DNA from: Drosophila miranda
Taxonomy: Eukaryota > Arthropoda > Insecta > Diptera > Drosophilidae
Length of the DNA stretch: 64,000 nt
Direction of reading: 5' to 3'
Assembly (NCBI RefSeq): GCF_003369915.1
Contig: NC_046676.1
Location: forward strand, 16,598,001-16,662,000
Shown here piece after piece: positions 12,501-26,900 of this stretch (position 1 is its first letter; the number at the start of each line of letters is the position of its first letter). The translations under genes were made by a program, and so were the position numbers. The notes under the pieces are model-generated. The model was not told the origin of the DNA and searched no databases. It worked only from the letters and a program-made list of their open reading frames with translations.

Positions 12501-15500
12501 CAGATACCCAAAATAGATCTCTGCTTGGAAATGGAAACCCTGAATGTGGGTCTAACCAACACCCAGTTCGACAATATTATCAAGCTGGGCGATGCCATGA
12601 ACCGCATGCAGTTGGGCCTTCCCTACCGCAAATATCGACCGCACAACCTGCGTAAGAATTCCCCAGTTTCCCATTCTGAATGATACAGCACCTTTTGCGT
12701 TTAACTTCTCTCCACCGTAGCTATCAAGGGCCATGCCAAGGAGTGGTGGCAGTTTGCAGCCACCTCCATACTCGAAGTCCAAGTGCGGAGACCGCGACGC
12801 TGCTGGACCTGGGCACACATCAAGCAGCATCGGGACCGCTGCAATACTTATGCACAGGTGGGTCTTCAATGCAATATTATCTGTTGACTCTTTGCTGACT
12901 TATCCCTGTGTCCACTGCAGAAATACAAGGAACGAGAGCTGAGCAAAAAGCCCCCAGCCATCCTTATAGAGACTTGTAGTCTGCTGGAACAGGAACTGGA
13001 TGCTTTCAATCTGCTACTGATCCGACAGCGTGTCAACATCGAGATAGAGAAGCTGAGGGACGCAGCGCCTGTGCCGAAGACAGGCTGGCTGAGTGGCTGG
13101 TGGGGCGGCGGAGCCAAGAAGGAGAACGAGGGCCAAGATCAGAATTTTGGCAAGAAACAATGCTTAATACTTTCTTTCATGTGTCTGTGCATGGGCACAT
13201 GTCTACAATCTAGAATTTTCATTTGCAGTCCAAAAATTCGAGGCTGCCATGACGCCGGAGGAGAAGGCCAAGATGTACAAGGCGATTGGTTACGAGGAGA
13301 ACGCGAAACCTCAGGATGTGCCCGTAAATTATGAAGCGATCAGAATGAACTTTAAGCTGATTGCCTTGGAGGTGGGTCTATACCAGGACAAGGGCTCGGC
13401 CACCGACAATAGAATTTCGTACGACTACCAAGATCTGCCGTCGCTGGTACTGCTCAAGTTCTCCATGGCCACGGCCTCGGTGAGCCAGCGACCAGCTGCT
13501 GACGCCATCACCATCACCGCTGGCATGAAGGAACTCAAGGTGTCGGGCCTCGTTCGCGATGGCCGTACACCCATGATCGTGGAGTCGAAGATAACCGACG
13601 AATTTAATCTGCTGGACATATTCTTCGAGACGAATCCATTGGACGGACTCTGCGATCAGAGAGTGAAGATCGTGGCGCGTCCTCTACAAATCATATACGA
13701 TGCAGAAACAATCCTGAACCTCATAAGTGTGTTCCAGCCGCCTAAGGATATGACACTCTCAAGGTTCGAGAACGCTGCCAGCCTGCAGCTGAACAGCATC
13801 AAGGAGCGCTCGGCCACGGGCATGCAGTATATGATTGAAATGAAGTCAGTTCTTGATGCGGACATCCTGCTGATGCCCAACGTTCTGGTGGTGCCCCACA
13901 AAGGCGTATATGCTGCGGACCAGTCCTCCCTTGTGGTCATCAGCATGGGACAGGTGCACTTGACGACCAACACCCGGCGCCGTGCGTCGACTAGTGTGTT
14001 TGGTTCCAGCGAGGAGCGCGGCGAGATTCTCAAGAACGTCATGGAGAACGCTTACGACAGATACATCATTAAGGTGGACGACATTCAGCTACTGGTGGCG
14101 CGCCCTGGCGAGCCGTGGGATCATGTCCTCAAGGCTGCCGTCTCCACGGATATGCATGTGCTCCAACCCGCCTCCCTGATGATCACTGCCGCCCTCTGCG
14201 TGGTGGACAATGACCCCCGAATGCCCAAGATGAAGGTGGACATTGAGATTCCCACCGTCCAAGTGAACATCTCCGAGGATCGGGTGATTGATGCCATCTC
14301 AGTGGCCACGAGCATACCCCTGCCAGAAGCGTCCGAGCCAGCGGCGCAGCTGATAATGACGCGCTCCCGCAGCTCGCTCTCCAGTTTCCTCAACAAGGAC
14401 GTGATCAAGTTCGGCGGCAGTAATGGGGGGAACACCGCAACCTCGGCCGTGGAGGAGATCATACAGTACACCAATTTGGAGGTGAACTTCTCACTGAAGG
14501 AGATCTCTTTCGGCCTGTATCAGTCAAACAGGCTGTGCGAGAACGATTCGGATGTCACCATTGAATTTCTGACTCCGGAAGGAACTGCAATGCCGTCCCC
14601 TATGGATGCACCGCAACCGAAAACAACGGTGGAGGAGCCGAGCCTGGAGGCGGCCTTTGCAAGGCGTTCACCCCAGATTCTGTCCGTCCAGGTACACCAG
14701 CTTGAAGCAACATTGGCTCAGCGAACCTACGAGACAGTTGCCACAGTCAAGTGAGTAGATTCTCGTAGATTCGTGCAAGAAATGCCTCATCCCTATTATC
14801 CACTCTAAAATTCAGGCTGGGGGGCGTGAAGATCAAACAGTTCGACTGTCAGGAGAACAACCAGGAAGTTCTGGACATAATTGACACGCCCGGATACAAC
14901 CAGGGCGAGAATCTGGACCAGAATGTGAACTACCTGTTCACCGTCTCGTATACGATGGCTGACAAGACATCGCCAGAGTTTAGCACCAAATACAACTTCA
15001 CGGAGCAGCTGATCGTCGCCAACTTCGAGATGCTTCAGATTGTGCTGCATCAGGAGTGTCTGCTGCGAGTTCTGGAGCTGGTGACGGACTTCCAGAAAAA
15101 TCTGGACGATTTGCTGCAGACCGACAAGCCGCGCGATCGCTATGCCCTCGCTGGTGCCGGCGATGGTCTCAAACAAAAGCTCAATGTCATCCTTGAGGAC
15201 ACTGAACAAATCATGGTCCCCAAGCAAACCAAAATGAGACGGATGAAGGCATCCCAGCGGCGTGTGGAGAGCGTGAAGCTGCGCTTGATCGCCAACCTCA
15301 ATCAAGTGGGGTTGATGCTAACCTCGAGAAGCCGCCCGTTGGCGGAGATGAATGTGAAGAAATTCGTTGCAAGTCTGACCATGAAGAGCTCGTACACGGA
15401 GCTGAACCTCGGTCTCAAGGATATTCAGGTCATTGACCTAAACCCCCAAACGATTCACGAGAATGTAAGTGGCCTTGACAGCTGCCGGAAACCTGAGAAC

Positions 15501-18500
15501 TTATTTTCTACATTTTCCACATACAGATATTGAGCATTGTGGGCCAGAATGCGTTCAACTGCCAGGTGGTGCTCTACAACAAGCCCGAAACAGTCGATTA
15601 CAATTCTGATGACATGAAGATCACCGTAGACATTGGCTGCATAAAGATTATCTTCTTGAATTGGTTTGTCGCTGGCATCCTGGTATGTTCTTATCGATTA
15701 TTTGTGGACTGGAGGCTTAATTGCTTTGATGGCTTTAATGCATTTGCAGAACTTCCTCAACAATTTTCAAGCAGCTCAGCGGGCGTTGTCCGAAGCCAGC
15801 GCTGCGGCAGCGGAGTCCGCCCGTCAGAAGGCGATGGATGCCTACGAAACGGCGACGCGCATGAAGCTAAGTGTGCGGATTAAGGCACCCATCATTATCA
15901 TACCCATCGACTCCAGGAGCAGGGATGCACTGTCCCTCGATCTCGGCATGCTGGAGCTAACGAACAACACTGTGACTGTCCCAGTGGCCGACACAACCGA
16001 GCGGGCCGTCATTGATGAGATAAAGTTGCGGCTAAGAAATGTCAAGCTATCCAAGGTTATCATATTGACTGGCAACGAGACCGTGGTAGATGGTGAGTTT
16101 TGAATAGACGTTCAACCAATTCCAACTATGGCTTCTTCTGGCAATTAACTGTTTCGTTTCGCCTTAGACGTGGATGCTGCCGTTGGCTTCAAGTCGAAAT
16201 TTAATATGATGAATCCCATGAGCTTCACCATGCTGGTCACTCGCAATCTGTCGAGCGCCTGGCACAAGGAGCTACCCGAGCTTAATCTGTCCGGTCGCCT
16301 GAAGTCCATCGAGGTAGAGTATTCAGATAAGATATTTTTGTATTGATATATTCGTATATCATCAATTAATGTAGCTCACACTTTTCTCTGACGACTACGC
16401 TCTGGTCATGTCGATCTTGAACCGCAACCTCAACGAGGGCGTGCAAGAGTTCCCGCCACGGGACGACCCACCGCCCACTCAACCATCGCCAACGCGGGCA
16501 AGTGTACTTGCTGAAGGTCGCGGCACTCGCAAGCATTCCTTCCAAGTCACGCCAATGCTAAAGAACGAGAAGATCTACGAGGTGCTCAAGTTTAATTTCC
16601 AGTTTGATGGCGTGATAATAAATCTGATGGAGGGTAAGTGGGAGAGGTAGAGTGGGGGTACGATCGGTATGATCAGTAAGATCTAACTGAGAAAATTCCC
16701 ACTTTTAGACGAAGATGAAGGACTGGCGCGGTTTGGCATATATTTCCTATCTGTCAAGGGCACAAAGCTGGTCAACAACACCCTGAGCACTTCCCTGGTC
16801 CTCTGCAACATTCAACTGGATGACACGCGCACGAAAACTAACAGCCAGATAAGGCAATACTTGAGCCGCAAGGACTGGGTAGAGGCCAAGCTGCAGACGG
16901 ACGAGATCATCGACGCCTGCTACAACGAGCGCAATTTTATGGTTGATGTCACGGCCATAGTCAAGGAGAACGATACTTTTGGTAATTGTCATCCCCGAAC
17001 AAAAGTCGAGCAGAAAGATAACAGATTGATTTGCTTTTGCAGCCGAAGTTCGTGTTCGAGGCTTCGACTTGATCGTCTGCATAGACTTCCTACTCAAGCT
17101 GACGACGTTCCTGACCCTGCCGCCAGACAGCACGCCGCGACAGTCGTTGGAAGTGGAGCCCATTTCGGAGACGGCCCACCATGCGCAAAGTTCTTTCCGG
17201 GATACAGCCGTTTTTGCAGCTAGCGAGTTTATTGACCCGGAGTCAGTGGGTATGTATTCGAATGGGGTTCAACGTCCGATATCCGACAATAATCGGTACC
17301 TCTTCGCTTTAGTTGTTGGGCACAACAAGAAGATATATCTTATACTGCATGTGGATGAGCCGGATATAATCCTCGTGGAAAGCCTGGACGATCTGAACAC
17401 AAATGCCATCATCTTCAATGTAAGTAAACAAAAAGGAACTTCCCTTGTCGTAACTTACTAGAATTCTAGAGGATAGCGCTGAAAGCTCAGTTATTGTGTT
17501 TACCGAGACCTAGGTAGGGCCGGGCATCCTTAGTTCCGAAGTTTGGCCAGATCGGTACAAAACTTTTAGAAATAACCGTTCGTCTCGATGTGCAGAAGCG
17601 GTTCTGATTGCAATGGACTCCAAAATCACGCCGGAACATTTCACCGTCCAGGTACAAAAAGAACTGCAATTCCTCTGAAAACTCTGCGTGGATCCCTGCT
17701 TAAACTATTCACCCTATCTATTGAATCTTCATGCTGCCCCCCGATCTGGAAGGAATCGTTTATTATTCCTTTCCATAAGAAATAAAGCAAGTCTTTTTTT
17801 GTCCTTTTCAGGCTCAAGCTCATCTAAATTATCGCGCCATAGATGACAAACAGATCATTAATGGACAAATCGATGCACTCAAGATTTACATGAGCGCCTT
17901 TCTGCCGGAGCGGCGGGAGCAGACGCGCCACTACATTTTGCACCCGTGCGTGATCAGCCTGCAGGGCTCCACGCCCGAAGAGCAGGGTCTGCATATTAGT
18001 CTCAAGCTAAGCGATATCATAATCAACGTGTCCCCTGCCACGATCGAGCTGCTGAATAAGGCGATAATGAGCATAGCCAGCGGTACTGCTGTAAAGGCAG
18101 TCATGGAAAAGGAAACGAAGGACTACACACAGCTCTGGTATCCGCACAATTTCCGCAACCGATTCTTTTGGTTCACCAGGGTGGATGAGGGCCTCGATGC
18201 CCTGCAGTTTATTAACAACGAATTGAAAGAATCCGCGAAGCAGAAGACGGAGAAATGCGTCATTGAGCTGCCCAGCATCACGGTTGTAATTGAGTCGGGC
18301 GTGGGATACTACACCAAGCCCCTCATATCGCTGGATACACGCATCACAGCCGTCTTTAACAATTGGAGCCGTAACCTGAGCGCACATGGATCGCTGACCC
18401 TCAACATGGTAAGCAGGTGCATCATATCGCTTGGAGGCTTCAATTTTATTACTGAAATTTTATTGCAGAACTACTACAACCAGTGCCTCGCCGAGTGGGA

Positions 18501-21500
18501 GCCAATTATTGAGCTAAACGAGGTGGTGGGCCGCAACGGAGTCAGCGAGTACACGCCCTGGGAGCTGAAGTTTGACTTGGCCACGGAGAAGGTGCAGAGC
18601 GAGACGAACGATGCGTTGGAGCAGCAAACCATCAACATGGTCATCCATTCGGATGAGAATCTGGAGATAACATTCAGCAAAACGAGCTTGTCCCTGCTCG
18701 GCGAACTGAGCGAGGCCTTCTCGCAGGCCATCGACCAGAAGGGTCTCGCCAAACCGGATGTAGTCGCGCCCTATGTCGTGGAAAACGACACGGGCTTTGA
18801 CCTCACCCTCAATCTGCGCAGCGGCATCTTCACCCTGCACGAGGTGCATCGGGGAGGCGGTCATTCTGTCAACAGTTCATTGCTAATGTCCTCCAGCGAA
18901 CTATCCTCCGAGGTGGATCCCAATGACAAACAAATTTGCACCATTTCAGCCGGTGGACGAGCCTATCTGCAGACCAAGGACCTCAGCACATTAACCGATG
19001 ATCAGGCCGAGGACTACAATCTCTATTTGACGGTAGGATGGCACTCGTATAGCCTGATAGCAAAAGCCCCTAATGATCTTTATATGTCTGTTGTTTTAGA
19101 TTGGTTCCATCGAGAAAGGAGTCGTGGTGCCCGTGTCAAAGTCCGATACAAGATACTTCCCCCTGATGCGGGGCATATCCCATGATCCCTGGGGCATCAT
19201 TTCCGAAGTGAAGCAGGACTATGGCACCACCACAGTGAACATTCATGGTGTCGTCAGCGTACGCTAAGCAAAGCCATTATTTTGTACGAATTTCAGCTAC
19301 TAATTGGACAATCTTTGCAGGTCTTTAACCACTTTACTAACACCATCAGCGTGTATCGGCGCAAGGCGACGGACAAAAGTGATATTTTTGTTGGCAGTGC
19401 TGGTCCCGGGAAAGTGTTCAATGTGCCCCTTCACGCCATTTACGCGGACTCCAAGGATTTGTTCTTCTCCTTTCCGGGCTACAAGACCTCGGTGCAGGGT
19501 ATTTCCTGGAGCGCCAGTCCCTCGGACTTCAACTACTCGCATCAGCTGCAGTGCGACCCCATCTCCACATTTGAACCGCTGTACATAAACGCCACGAGGA
19601 CAAAGAATGAGGTCTATCACGAGAATACCAACAAATTTAAGCTATTGAGCGCCTTCTACACCATCCACTTGCGCCCGCCTCTGTACCTACGCAATGCCCT
19701 CCCCATCAACATAATGGTTTCGGTGGCTGGGTGCTCTGTGCGAAGGGACTCGCTGGAGGTCACCAGCAGCTCACGTGATTTGGCTATAAAGAACATCAGA
19801 GAGGACTTCCTGGATTATGGCGAGAAGCAAGTGAGTCCCGGCGACGTTCTGCATTTGCCTACTGTCCGCCTGTCGGAAAAGGGAAAGGACGGCAAAAGCT
19901 TTCTGGTTGTTCGAGTAAGTATATCTGCATTCAGCCCAATTCTCCAAGAGCCACTTTCTGAGCCTCTGTCTTCCCAGCTGCTACAATACCTAGAAAAGGA
20001 CTGGTCCTGTGCCACCGAAATTTCCGAGTGCAGCGGCGAACTCTGCACGTGGACGTTTTCATCGTACGACTCTGAGATGAAAGTGGATATGGAGCTCAAT
20101 GTGCGGTAAGCGAATTGAAATCAGTTGCCATTTCTGTCCGATTTTCTGATTTCCGCCCGCGCAGACCAGAGGATCGACACGGCAGCATGATGCTCACGTT
20201 GTTCAGCCCCTTCTGGATGATCAACAAAACGGGGGAGATGCTCACCTATAAAACAGAGGCCACATCGGTGGAGGTGTTATACCATCCACCGGAGTACAGT
20301 GGACCTATACTCCTTACCTTTCGTGACAATATGTTTTTCGACAAGAAGAAAGCTTCGATTCGCTGCGACAATGGGGATTGGAGCGAGAAGATTCCCCTTG
20401 ACGTGGCCGGTTCGGTGGGCGAAGTCACCTGCCATGCCAACGATCGAAAATATCACATCGGCGTTCATAATCACTTGACCCAGGACTCGTTGACCAAGCA
20501 GATCACCTTCATACCATTCTATATAGTCTGCAACAGATGCCCCTACAAAATCGAGCTCCAGGAGCAGAGTCGTCCGGGCGATCCGTGGATGGCCCTTCAA
20601 CCTAATCAGTTTGAGCCTTTGTGGCCGAAAAACGACAACAAGCACAATCTCGTGGTTCGGGTGGAAGAGAAGTTGACGCCTGCCTTCGACTACACCGAGG
20701 TGATCTGTACCCTGCTGAAGCTGGAGAACAGCAGACATGGAGGCATCAACGTGGACGTGCAGACAACAGAGGGCGGCGTATACATAACATTCACAGAGTA
20801 TCAGAAATGCGATGCACCGGGGTTGCTCATCAATCACACCAGAAAGGAAATCTGCTACCAGGAGAAGAACACCAAAGAGGGTAAAATTCTGTATGCCAAA
20901 AATAATATTATGTTCGCGTGGAGTGATCCGACGGGTCCCAAGATTCTTGTATTTGGCAAAAACAAACAGGAAACCGACTTGCGACGTGACGACATTGGTG
21001 AGGTTGTGTAAGTATCATATCGTACCGATGTTTCTTTAGTTTCCGCTAATGGAAATTCCACTCGACAGCATGCAAGACGGCACCAAGGCCTTCTGGGTCT
21101 CCTTCTTGGACGGCTTGCAGCGTGTGTTGCTGTTCACCGAAGTCGAGTCGATAGCCAAACGTACAGAAACCACCGCCTCCCTGCAGACGATTACGCAGAG
21201 CATCGATCTGCGCATCCATGGCATCGGTCTGTCTGTGATAAACAATCAGACAGGCCTAGATATACTGTACCTGGGTGTCACCAGCTCTGGCATCATTTGG
21301 GAGTCCAAGAAGGAGGGTAAGAAGCGTTTTAAGGAAATGACCATTCACGACACCGACCTTCTGGAGGCCGAGTACCAGCGGTATCTGGTGCACAAAAGCG
21401 TTAACGATGTCCAGAACTACAAGCTAGACAATAAATTTCCGGTAATATTCACTACGCACTGACTACATTCTACGGACCGCTCTATACACCTTTATTTGTA

Positions 21501-23575
21501 TTCATTTTTCAGATCGATTTCGACGGAATGGTGTTAAAGAAGGCCGTTGATCGACAGCTGAGACGCAGCTTCTACCCGGCCATTTGGGTGTCGAACAAGT
21601 CATCACCATTCCAGAATCAGCTGCATATCAAAATCAATCGTGTCCAGGTGGACAACCAGTTCATCGATCCCATATTCCCAGTCGTGCTAGCCCCGATACC
21701 GCCGCCCAAGAGCGTGGCCAGCACCACGACTCTGAAACCGTTTATTGAGTGCAGCATGGTGCAGCGCGTCATGCCCAACTCGACGGTCAAGCAGTTTAAG
21801 TATGCCAAGATACTGATTCAGGAGTTCCACTTCAAGGTGGACATACTGTTCCTCACGGCCATTGCTGAGATGTTTGCTAAGGAGGTTTCCGATAAGGTGG
21901 CGGCCAAGCAGTTCCGCCAAGACGTCGACTCCATTGAGCAGCCCCTGTCCGCCTTCTTCGAACTTCACTCGCAGCAGGAGCAGAAAAACTTCTACGACAG
22001 TCTCCACTTGGGGCCACTCAAGATACATGTCAGTTTCTCGATGGCCGGATCGGACACCACTGCACTGCCAGGCTTCCTGGGCACCCTAGTGCAAGGCGTG
22101 GGCGTGACCCTAACCGATGTGAACGATGTCGTTTTCCGGCTGGCTTTCTTCGAGCGCGAATATCAGTTCTTCACGCAGCAGCAACTAATCAACGAGATTA
22201 CCTCGCACTACACGGGGCAGGCACTGAAGCAGCTTTATGTCCTCGTCCTCGGCCTGGATGTCCTTGGCAATCCATATGGCTTGGTGGTAGGACTTAAGAA
22301 GGGCGTAGAGGACTTGTTCTATGAGCCATTCCAGGTACACCTACCATACTCTTTTTTCTACATATAAAATTAAAATATTTTCCATTTTTAGGGGGCTATA
22401 CAAGGGCCTGGCGAATTCGCTGAGGGTCTCGTCCTGGGCGTTAAGTCCCTCTTCGGCCACACTGTAGGCGGGGCAGCTGGTGCCATGTCCAAGTGAGTTG
22501 AGCATTTTGTTAATGGATTTTCCTATCGAGCGTAATATTACCATTTACTAGGATTACTGGCGCCATGGGCAAGGGGCTGGCAGCACTTACCTTTGACGAA
22601 GACTACCAAAAGAAACGGCGCCAGGGCATGAACAACAAGCCGCAGAATTTCCACGAAGGATTAGCGCGAAGTAGCAAGGGCTTGGTGATGGTACGGTTCT
22701 AGACATTGAACATTCTGAGGCATTGAATATTTTTTAATGTTATTTCAACTTTTTCACCTTCACCTAGGGCTTTGTGGACGGGGTGACCGGTGTTGTAACT
22801 AAACCTGTGACTGGAGCTCGCGACCACGGAGTTGAGGGTTTCTTCAAAGGATTGGGCAAGGGAGCTATTGGTCTGGTCGCCCGCCCCACCGCTGGTGTGG
22901 TCGACTTTGCCAGTGGCAGCTTTGAGGCGGTTAAACGCGCTACAGAGGCTAACGAGGACGTCAAGCGGCTGCGTCCCACTCGCTTTCAGCACAATGATCA
23001 TGTGCTGAGACCCTATTGCTACAGCGAGGCCATGGGCAACAAAATGTTGAAGTAAGTGGCGCGCGTAGGCAGATTAGATGGCCTGATTTGACTAATTGAT
23101 TGCTCTCATCCACAGGGAACTCGACAAGGGAAAGTATGCCAGCACCGACAGCTTCGTGCATTGCGAAGAAATTATCCAGAAGGCCGAGTATCTTCTGGTC
23201 ACCAACTACCGCCTGGTGTATATCCAGCGAAACGAGATGTTCGGCATCTGGACGGTACGTTGAACTTTTGCCCCCATTCAGAACCTATTGAGCATGCATT
23301 AATGAGTCTGGTCTTAATTTCAGTCGCTCTGGTCGTACCTATGGAATGACATTAACTCCGTGGATGCTACGACGCTCGGTGTACAAATCACTGTCAAAGT
23401 GGAGAGCAAGAAAGTGCTGGGATTTTTCAGCTCCAAGGAATCGCCCCGCAGGCTGGTGCTGCTGGCAGATGACCGCAAGCGCCGCGCCCTCAAGGAAATT
23501 ATCGAATCTCATTTAGGCGACGCAATTTCCAACGTCACAGCCACATCCTATTATCCTGGTCAAAAAAATAACTAA
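9589..23575 (+). CDS. Vps13: Vps13, chorein-family bridge-like lipid transfer protein
   Basis: I read 27 exons: 9589-9688, 11663-11749, 11808-12005, 12073-12651, 12721-12857, 12921-13149, 13229-14750, 14816-15464, 15527-15682, 15750-16092, 16168-16313, 16375-16633, 16709-16981, 17043-17419, 17812-18408, 18469-19032, 19100-19258, 19321-19914, 19978-20105, 20165-21007, 21069-21441, 21513-22334, 22392-22492, 22552-22690, 22768-23051, 23116-23254 and 23324-23575. They join in phase to 3349 residues, or 3328 if an in-frame 63-base segment in exon 14 is also removed. The N-terminus ([20 protein letters not shown]) is the chorein domain; the middle is the long lipid-channel rod with the adaptor-binding region; the C-terminus has the ATG2-like helices ([17 protein letters not shown]) and a PH-like end. 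Known role: bulk phospholipid transport at membrane contact sites. Intron 6 appears to be GC-AG. Confidence 0.95.
9689..11662 (+). other. Vps13 intron 1
   Basis: A 1974-base intron with no recognisable exon. It contains a CGGATT hexamer array (10002-10032) and otherwise unremarkable sequence. An enhancer could be here, but I see no defined motif cluster. Confidence 0.6.
10002..10032. repeat. CGGATT hexanucleotide repeat
   Basis: About five tandem copies of a six-base unit in Vps13 intron 1. Confidence 0.85.
17464..17786 (+). mobile_element. Dead, internally deleted non-LTR retrotransposon remnant in Vps13 intron 14
   Basis: Intron 14 of Vps13 (17420-17811) is unusually long for this part of the gene. 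One forward frame gives [12 protein letters not shown], a stop, then [19 protein letters not shown] and VLIAMDSK, which is the pattern of the apurinic endonuclease domain of jockey-type LINEs. A different frame shortly after gives [11 protein letters not shown] and [13 protein letters not shown], the start of a LINE reverse transcriptase. The two pieces are much closer than in an intact element, so the middle has been lost. A stop and a frame change make it inactive. Family recognised by motif only. Confidence 0.65.
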
Positions 23576-23930
23576 ATCTAAATTTATCTGCTAACTGTAT
23601 TATAATCCGGCACATCCTCATGGCGGCTCCAGTGGCAGCTACTGAGCTACTGCCTTGATCCACCTTCTGCCTCTGCCTGCGTCTCTGCAACTGGTTTGAA
23701 TAAATGCAAGCAAATCCACACTTAAATCCACATACAATAATGAATGCTTTTACTTATGTTAACAATTATGCTTTTATATTAAAATTGTATGTCGGTATAA
23801 AAATGTGACATCCAGAGAGCGGTTTCCACTAGCTTAAGGACTAAATCTACAATACATCTGTGCAGGGAAGGACTGAAGCGAGCGCAGAGGCGAGACGAGC
23901 AAGATCGCGATGAGTGCACCTGGATTTGGT
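23576..23930. other. Convergent 3' spacer, Vps13 / PH-domain gene
   Basis: Short spacer between two converging stop codons. It contains AATAAA at 23699-23704, 124 bases after the Vps13 stop. Confidence 0.7.
23699..23704 (+). terminator. Vps13 polyadenylation signal
   Basis: AATAAA downstream of the Vps13 stop codon in the convergent spacer. Confidence 0.6.
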
Positions 23931-26900
23931 CTACACCTTCTTGAGGAAGCTGCTGGGAGGTGTGGAGAGTGGCATGATAGGCTCGTAGTTGCTGCAGCTG
24001 TCGTTGTCGCAGAAGGAGGTGAGCGAGGCCAGGGCATTCGCCGCCAGCGCCTCCACGCTGAACATGGTGGACAGATGGCCGCTGCTCTCGAACTGATTGA
24101 TGATCATGTTCACTTTGCTCTTGGCCTCGGCCTTCAGGCTGGGGGAGGAGGGACTGCTGTTCGCCAAACTCAGGTCGCGTTCGCCTGGAAGTGCCCCATC
24201 ATAGCCGTAGCCCTCCCCGAGATCCGGATCTGTCAGCAGATTCTCCTTCTCGCTCTGCTTGCACTTGGTATTGGCAGGCGCAGCGCTGGCCGTGCTCGCT
24301 GTCTTCTGTCCTGTGCTCTTATTGAGACGACTGAGAAACCAATTCCTCGCCAACTTATCACAGTCCTTCCCGGGCGTGGACGTCATCTTCTGCGGACTCG
24401 TCTGTGCGGATGTCTGAGATTTGCGTTGCTTCTTCTGCTCCTTGTTGTTGGGGCTTTGAGCAGGACTCGTCAGCGACAGCGACAGCATTTCCGAATCGCT
24501 GCTGTTGCTTGCGCAGGAGTAGCTCTTCTTCACCGCCTTCTTCAGGCGCTCCGGACTGGGACCGCCTGGCGACAGCTGAGTAGACAGCTCACTGTGGACG
24601 GTCTTTACCTTGGCGTGGAAGTCCATGACCAGACTGCCGTGCAGACTGGACGGTTGTGGTTGTGGCTGTGTCTGCGCCTTGGTTCCGCCATCATTAAGTA
24701 GCACCATCGTTTCCACCTCCCCGACGGATGATGTCGCTTCCTGCAGCGGCTGCGGTGGACACTTTGGCACGTCATACTCAAAGCGTCTGGCCAGGGCGCT
24801 TGGACTGTGGGTCTTCTCAGGCAGTTTGGGTGGCGTCCCCGACAAATCCACGGTAAGGTTGTAAATGGGCGAAGGCTCTTCGTAAATGCAGTCCGTTGTT
24901 GTGGGCGTAGCTGAGTAGTTTGTTCTCTTCGTGACTGGCGGTGTGGGCAGTTTGCGTGGAAGCGGGCTCTTCAGGGACTGGTGCACAGTGGTGGTGGCAT
25001 CGCCACGTATGGCTGCCTCAATGGCGTGGATCCACTCTTTGGCATCGACCTCGTTGTTGGCCTGGTAAACGAACTTCTTGTTGGGATCGTCGGTGGTTAT
25101 CTGGAAGCAAATGTCGCGCCGCTTCCCCTCGCCAAAGTGCTCGATCTCAATGGCGGAGCTTTTCAGGTAGAGACTGCTGCTGGGCCGGCAGGCAGTCGGA
25201 CCATCCGCATAGCAGAGCATCCACTCGTTGAGGATGCCGCAGTAGCACTTTCTGGTCTGATCGAAGAACAAGCGCTTTGGTACGATCCGCTGAAGCTGTC
25301 CGTATTTGGTGGATCTCTGCAGAGACAGGTGTCCGGCGGGGAGGTCCGCGTATGGACAGTCAATGATCAGCTCGTGGGTGAAGGTTATGACCTTTTGCGC
25401 CTCATCCTCGCCCTGGTCTTGGCCCTGACCCTGGCTCTGGCAGGTCTCATACAGCTGCTGTTCCTTATCATCCTTAGACGCTGAACCTGCTCCTGGTTGG
25501 TTGGCGGAGAAGCGAAAAGTCTTGTCATTGTCCAAGGAGCCACTGCTGCTCAGATCGATATACTCCCGCGAAGCGGCCACTGCAATTAGGGGTAATTACT
25601 AATTACTGGAGGTTCCAGGCAAATAACTGGGCTCGTTCTTCACTCACGCGAGTTCTTGGACGACGATGGCGAGGACAACATCTCCAGATAGCAACTGGGA
25701 CCGGTCTCCGCGCCCACTTTGCTATCGACACAGTCGCCCATTCCATTCCCATTCGACTTGATGCTTGGAGCTGGCACCTGGACGTCTGCGTCTGCATAAC
25801 CCGCCAGCAGCAGCTCGCAGCGCTCCAGCAGCTCCGCCGTCTGTTCGGAGGCCGTCATGTGGAAGAGATTCGAGGTGTTTTCGTACTCGGATGTCTCCAG
25901 CGAGGCACGAAAGTGGGCGCGCACATCTGCAACGAGACGAAAAGATCACCGCCATGAGTTCTAATGTTCGGTTGGGTTTGGTTCTTGCTCTGTTCTTGCT
26001 AAATATGGTGGCGGCCTATTAGCCATTAATTTCGAAACGCATCATTGGCCTTAATAGCCTGCCCTCCCCCTGCCAGCCGCAGTTGAGCAGTTGAGCAAGA
26101 GCCATCCCATTTCCATTCCCTCTGCGGAGGGCAATTAGCTGGCAGCAGTGTCTTTTGCAGTGACTCAGAGCAGAGCAGGAAGCGGACAGGCAAGGCTTCA
26201 GTTAATTGCTCTGGGCTGGCTCTGGCCCAGTATCAGTGCCAGTAACAGCCGAGCACCAGCCCCAGCCCCAGCCCCAAGACTACACATGAATGACCTCATA
26301 AGCTCTCTCGCTCAAGAGTCAACTGCGAATTGACCGCGGCAATTAAAAATAATTTCACTGACCAAGAAAGTAAACTCTTCGTCGGCGTTTTTTTAATTTT
26401 TATTTTTTTTTGTTCTTCTCTCCGTCTCCTCCCTTGCTAAGCTAAGTTTTTTGTGGTACATACAAACATATATAAATTATTTATGTAACTGTAAACCGAA
26501 AAGTAAAGAAATTTGCAAGAAATCTTGTTAAAATTTGAACACGCAAGCTATGAATAAGTCTGTAATCGTAATACTTCTGTTTATTTGAATAAGCCACCAG
26601 CAACAGAGAGTGCTATGCTTGAAAACCGAACAAGAGATGCTCTTTCAACAAAACTAAATGGAATTTTCAGATGTTAGTAGTAGTGAAGGGGGTATTCTTT
26701 CATCCTTTCTCGTCTCTCCTGAACTCTTAGCCTTGTCTTCGATAGGAACATGTAATTACCCAAGCATACTTTCATATGTATTCAAGGAAAGATTTCCATT
26801 TTATTTCGTCATTATGATATATTGAATCCACAAGGAGTTCAGTTTATCCCTTCTGCATTACCAAACTAAGATAAATTCGAAGCTCTGAAGATTGCTCTCT

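Noticed and set aside
24981..25484. 167-codon plus-strand frame
   Set aside because: Antisense shadow of the PH-domain gene exon 3.
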